64,000 bases of DNA. It comes from Nonomuraea angiospora (GTDB taxonomy: Bacteria; Actinomycetota; Actinomycetes; Streptosporangiales; Streptosporangiaceae). The stretch lies in NCBI RefSeq assembly GCF_014873145.1, contig NZ_JADBEK010000001.1, forward strand, positions 1,488,001-1,552,000. The letters run 5' to 3'. Position 1 is the stretch's first letter; the number at the start of each line of letters is the position of its first letter. Position numbers and translations under genes: made by a program. This document shows, piece after piece, positions 61,526 to 64,000 of this stretch. The notes below the pieces were generated by a model. It ran no database searches. It worked only from the letters and a program-made list of their open reading frames with translations, and was not told the DNA's origin.

Positions 61526-62299
61526 TCAGCGGTAGGTGATGTCGGACGAAGAGTAGATGCAGTTGACGCCGTCGGCCCCGGATCCGATCTTCACCGGCTC
61601 CTGGCCCTTGGGGACGCCCCGGTACTTCTCGCAGATGGTGGCGCTGCCGTACACGGTGATCCGGCTGAACCTGGCCGTGTCGCCCCAGTTCGTGTTGATC
61701 CCGGCCAGGACCTTGGTGGTGCGGACGGTGACGCCGTCCATGACCACGTTGCGCCGGTAGGAGGTGGAGCAGTTGCCGCAGGCGCGGTAGAGCTTGCCCG
61801 AGCCGTGCACCTGGAAGTTCCTGATGGTCAGCGTGCCGGCGCCGTTGTGCTGGAACACCTTGTCGGAGGCGGACTTGGCGCCTCCGCCGTCCACCAGGTA
61901 GGTCGCCGAGGAGCTGGACGACTTGAACGTCGCGGCGTCCTCGCCCACGTCGTTCCACCACACGTTGCGGATGGTGCAGGAGCCCTCGCAGTGGATGCCG
62001 TCGCCGGCCGGGGCGTCGATGATGACGTTCTGGATGGTGCCGCCGTTGGCCACGACGAACATCGGGTCCTGGCTCTCGCCCTGGCCGCCGTCGCCGATGC
62101 CGTAGTAGCGCTTCATGCCTCCGTCGAAGAACGTGCCGGCGTTGCGGGTCGAGGTGAGGTGCACGCTGCCGGTGTCCGAGGGCCAGGGGCCGCTGCCGTC
62201 GGTCGGGGCGGCCTGCGCGGGCGTCGCCGCGGTGACGGCGGTCAGGAGCCCGGCGGCCATCGCTGTGGCCACCACGGTGGAACGGGATCGGAATGTCAA
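61526..62299 (-). CDS. Secreted pectate lyase, PL3
   Basis: A 257-residue exported enzyme cleaving polygalacturonate by beta-elimination. A signal peptide of about 30 residues ends TPAQA-APT. The short parallel beta-helix is the PL3 type: NVIIDAPAGDGIHCEGSCTI, WWNDVGEDAATFKS, VFQHNGAGTLTIRNFQV and RACGNCSTSYRRNVVMDGV, with conserved Cys pairs. The frame is open far upstream, but TTG 62299 is chosen: GGAGGG lies just before it and it yields a clean signal peptide. The LacI-type operator it shares with the PL11 gene is 16 bases upstream. Confidence 0.88.
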   Translation of the reverse strand: MTFRSRSTVVATAMAAGLLTAVTAATPAQAAPTDGSGPWPSDTGSVHLTSTRNAGTFFDGGMKRYYGIGDGGQGESQDPMFVVANGGTIQNVIIDAPAGDGIHCEGSCTIRNVWWNDVGEDAATFKSSSSSATYLVDGGGAKSASDKVFQHNGAGTLTIRNFQVHGSGKLYRACGNCSTSYRRNVVMDGVTVRTTKVLAGINTNWGDTARFSRITVYGSATICEKYRGVPKGQEPVKIGSGADGVNCIYSSSDITYR

Positions 62300-62315
62300 G
62301 GTCGCCCTCCTTCTC

Positions 62316-62330
62316 GGTAAGCGCTTTCCC
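62316..62330 (-). promoter_or_regulatory. Operator GGGAAAGCGCTTACC, copy 2 (PL3 gene)
   Basis: Identical over 15 bases, and in the same orientation relative to its gene, to the site before the PL11 gene at 37169-37183. AAGCGCTT is the palindromic core. Confidence 0.7.
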
Positions 62331-62424
62331 AACGGGACTGGAGCTGCGCCTGCTTTGATCGCACGGGCACGGGCCCACGTCAAACCGCGGACGGGGGCGT
62401 CGCCGCCGACCTGCGGATTCGGGC

Positions 62425-62435
62425 TGAAACTTTCA
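62425..62435. promoter_or_regulatory. TGAAACTTTCA dyad, copy 2
   Basis: An 11-base palindrome with a central C, about 125 bases upstream of PL3 and 49 bases before the LAL regulator start. Ten of 11 bases match 37145-37155 upstream of PL11. Confidence 0.4.
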
Positions 62436-62471
62436 TCTCTCCCGGCCCCCGGAATTGTCGGCCCGGCCGCG

Positions 62472-62483
62472 TAGGGTGCCCGC
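62472..62483 (+). promoter_or_regulatory. -10 box of the LAL regulator, leaderless start
   Basis: TAGGGT at 62472-62477 is followed by six bases and the ATG at 62484. No Shine-Dalgarno is present. Confidence 0.5.
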
Positions 62484-64000
62484 ATGGCGATGCTCATCGG
62501 GAGGGAGCGACCCGCGGCCCTGCTCCTCGGCGAGGTCGAGCGCACGCTCGCCGGTCACGGCGCGCTGGTGCTCGTCACCGGCGAGGCGGGCATCGGCAAG
62601 AGCGCCCTGGTGGCGGGCGCGGCGGAGGAGGCCGTGCGCGGGGGCGCCCGGCTGCTCGCCGGCGCCTGCTGGGAGGGCGAGGGCGCGCCGGGCTACTGGC
62701 CCTGGGTCCAGGTGATCCGCCGCCTCACCCCCGGCGCGACGCTGCGGAGCCTGGCCCGCTCCGACGGGTTCGAGCTGTACGACGCGGTGACCGGCCTGCT
62801 GGTGGACGCCTCCCGCGAGCGGCCGGTGGTGGTCGTGCTCGAAGACCTCCACTGGGCGGACGCGGCCTCGCTGCGGCTGCTGGAGTTCGTGGTGCGCCAT
62901 GCCTGGTTCGAGCGGCTGCTGGTGATCGGCACCTATCGTGACGCCGAGGTCGACGGGCCGCTGAGCCTGCCCCTGGAGGCCAAGGCCACCGTCCTGACGC
63001 TGACGGGGCTGGACCGGGAGGAGGTGGGCCGGCTGGTGGCCCACACCACGGGCGCGGACCCCGGAGAGGAGCTGGTGACGGAGATCCACCGGCGCACGGG
63101 CGGCAACCCGTTCTTCGTGGAGCAGACCGCCCGCCTGTGGCAGGGCGGGACCCCTCTGGCGACGATCCCGCCGGGGGTGGGGGCGGCCGTGCGCCGCCGG
63201 TTGTCGCGGCTGCCGGAGGGGGTGCTCGAGGTGCTGCGCATGGCGGCGGTCCTGGGCCGCGACTTCACCGAACCCACCCTCCACACCGCGCTCACTGCCC
63301 CACCCCACGACTCCCCTCTCGCCGCCTCCCCACCCAACGGCATCCCTTTTGACGGCATCTCATCCCCCGGCATCACGTCCCACCGCATCTCATCCCAGGG
63401 CGCCTCTCCCAACGGGCCCTCGTCCGACGGCACCTTTCTCGACGGCTCCACATCCGACGGGGCCGCGCCTGGCGACCTCTCACCCGACGAGCCTTCGCGC
63501 GACGAACCCGCGCCTGACGACCCTCCGCGCGACGAACCCGCACCTGACGAGCAGACGCCTGACGAGCCCTCATCCGACGACGTGCCCTCGCTTGACGGGC
63601 CCCCACCACCTGACGGGCCTGCACCCGACGGCTCATCACCCAATGACCCGCCGCCTCGCGAGCCTGCGCCCAACGACTCCCCACCCCACGGGCCCTCGCT
63701 TGGCAGCCCCTCATCTGACGGGCCCCTCCCCGATGACCCTTCACCCGACAGCCCTTCACCCGGCGACTCTCCGCCTGACGGCCCCCTGCCCTACCGAGGA
63801 TCCCGTTCTTCATCCGTTCACGGCGTCGCCTCTCCGGCCGGACCGACGCTCGTGGCGACCGAAGCCTCAGTGCGGCGGGCCCTCGACCAGGCCGTGTCAG
63901 CCAAGCTCATCACCTCTCTGGGCTCCGGCCGCCATGCCTTCGTCCACGACCTTGTACGCGAGACCCTCTACGCCGAGCTGAACGAGCACGAAGTCCGCGC
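62484..64000 (+). CDS. LAL-type (LuxR-family large ATPase) regulator, partial at right edge
   Basis: The frame is open from ATG 62484 to the window end (505 codons). An AAA/STAND ATPase starts at once: MLIGRERP, Walker A VTGEAGIGKSALV (33-41), Walker B VVVVLEDLHWADAASLRLLE (115-126), IGTYRDAEVD, and RTGGNPFFVEQT. In the following winged-helix region, between RMAAVLGRDFTEPTLHTAL and ASVRRALDQAVSAKL, lies an insert of about 180 residues made of Pro/Asp/Ser/Glu repeats. The domain then resumes normally (FVHDLVRETLYAEL). The C-terminal LuxR HTH would lie beyond the edge. Signal and targets are unknown. Confidence 0.85.
   Translation, partial: MAMLIGRERPAALLLGEVERTLAGHGALVLVTGEAGIGKSALVAGAAEEAVRGGARLLAGACWEGEGAPGYWPWVQVIRRLTPGATLRSLARSDGFELYDAVTGLLVDASRERPVVVVLEDLHWADAASLRLLEFVVRHAWFERLLVIGTYRDAEVDGPLSLPLEAKATVLTLTGLDREEVGRLVAHTTGADPGEELVTEIHRRTGGNPFFVEQTARLWQGGTPLATIPPGVGAAVRRRLSRLPEGVLEVLRMAAVLGRDFTEPTLHTALTAPPHDSPLAASPPNGIPFDGISSPGITSHRISSQGASPNGPSSDGTFLDGSTSDGAAPGDLSPDEPSRDEPAPDDPPRDEPAPDEQTPDEPSSDDVPSLDGPPPPDGPAPDGSSPNDPPPREPAPNDSPPHGPSLGSPSSDGPLPDDPSPDSPSPGDSPPDGPLPYRGSRSSSVHGVASPAGPTLVATEASVRRALDQAVSAKLITSLGSGRHAFVHDLVRETLYAELNEHEVR
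63300..63845 (+). repeat. In-frame low-complexity repeats in the LAL gene
   Basis: Degenerate tandem units of about 12-18 bases built on CCYGACGRGCC encode SPDEP, APDDP, SSDGP-type peptides. The frame is maintained for about 180 codons with no stop. Units are most regular between 63480 and 63580 (GACGAACCCGCRCCTGACGA occurs twice). Confidence 0.75.

Noticed and set aside
63300..63845. CRISPR-like array in the repeats near the right end
   Set aside because: Units are short, degenerate and contiguous with no unique spacers, and they preserve the LAL reading frame.

Overview
The window is very GC-rich, and most genes use G or C at the third codon position. The gene content is that of a soil or plant-litter filamentous actinomycete: receptor Ser/Thr kinases, MmyB-type XRE regulators, LacI-controlled secreted polysaccharide lyases, Tat lipoproteins, and antibiotic-inactivating enzymes. 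A Streptosporangiales-like host such as Nonomuraea would fit, but that is inference; nothing here fixes the genus. I saw no rRNA, tRNA, CRISPR array, transposase or integrase.

Layout. 1-3.1 kb: small regulators (MerR/GyrI-like, ArsR/SRPBCC) in DNA whose third-codon bases are biased by strand rather than by gene orientation. 3.1-9.4 kb: a DUF4037 protein, a GNAT acetyltransferase, purB and a UvrA-like resistance-type ABC protein. 9.0-15 kb: an AraC regulator flanked by two VOC genes that share an operator, an O-methyltransferase, a RibD-like reductase, a deletion scar fusing a MerR and an MFS remnant, and a divergent XRE/NmrA pair. 15-22.4 kb: an AhpD-like protein behind nested palindromes, an APH-fold kinase, a large helical protein, and a WYL regulator divergent from an epoxide hydrolase. 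22.4-29.5 kb: rifamycin phosphotransferase, a double-headed MerR and an erythromycin-esterase-like protein, then an FAD oxidoreductase and an ArsR-like regulator. 29.5-35.9 kb: four tightly packed membrane kinase genes, two catalytically intact and two pseudokinases, with related ectodomains.

37-45 kb: PL11 rhamnogalacturonan lyase, a TetR regulator, and a LacI-GH42-ThuA-Gfo/Idh operon. 45-50.4 kb: an ankyrin protein, an XRE remnant, a SpoIIE phosphatase coupled to a CarH-like B12 sensor, and a shortened GrpB. 50.4-62.3 kb: a carbohydrate ABC importer with GH127 beta-L-arabinofuranosidase, a LacI regulator, three secreted zinc-peptidase-like proteins and a PL3 pectate lyase. 62.5 kb to the right edge: a large LuxR-type (LAL) ATPase carrying a long low-complexity insert.

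The 37-62 kb half reads as a plant cell-wall module. PL11, PL3, GH42 and GH127 act on pectin backbone and side chains. One operator type is shared by the PL11 and PL3 genes, which lie 25 kb apart. A second is shared by the GH127/ABC operon, its LacI regulator and the first zinc-peptidase gene. Because GH127 enzymes cleave the beta-arabinosides of hydroxyproline-rich plant glycoproteins, pairing one with secreted peptidases suggests a system for dismantling extensin-like wall proteins. Several genes lack a leader: a TAGGNT-type -10 box lies 6-7 bases before the start codon.
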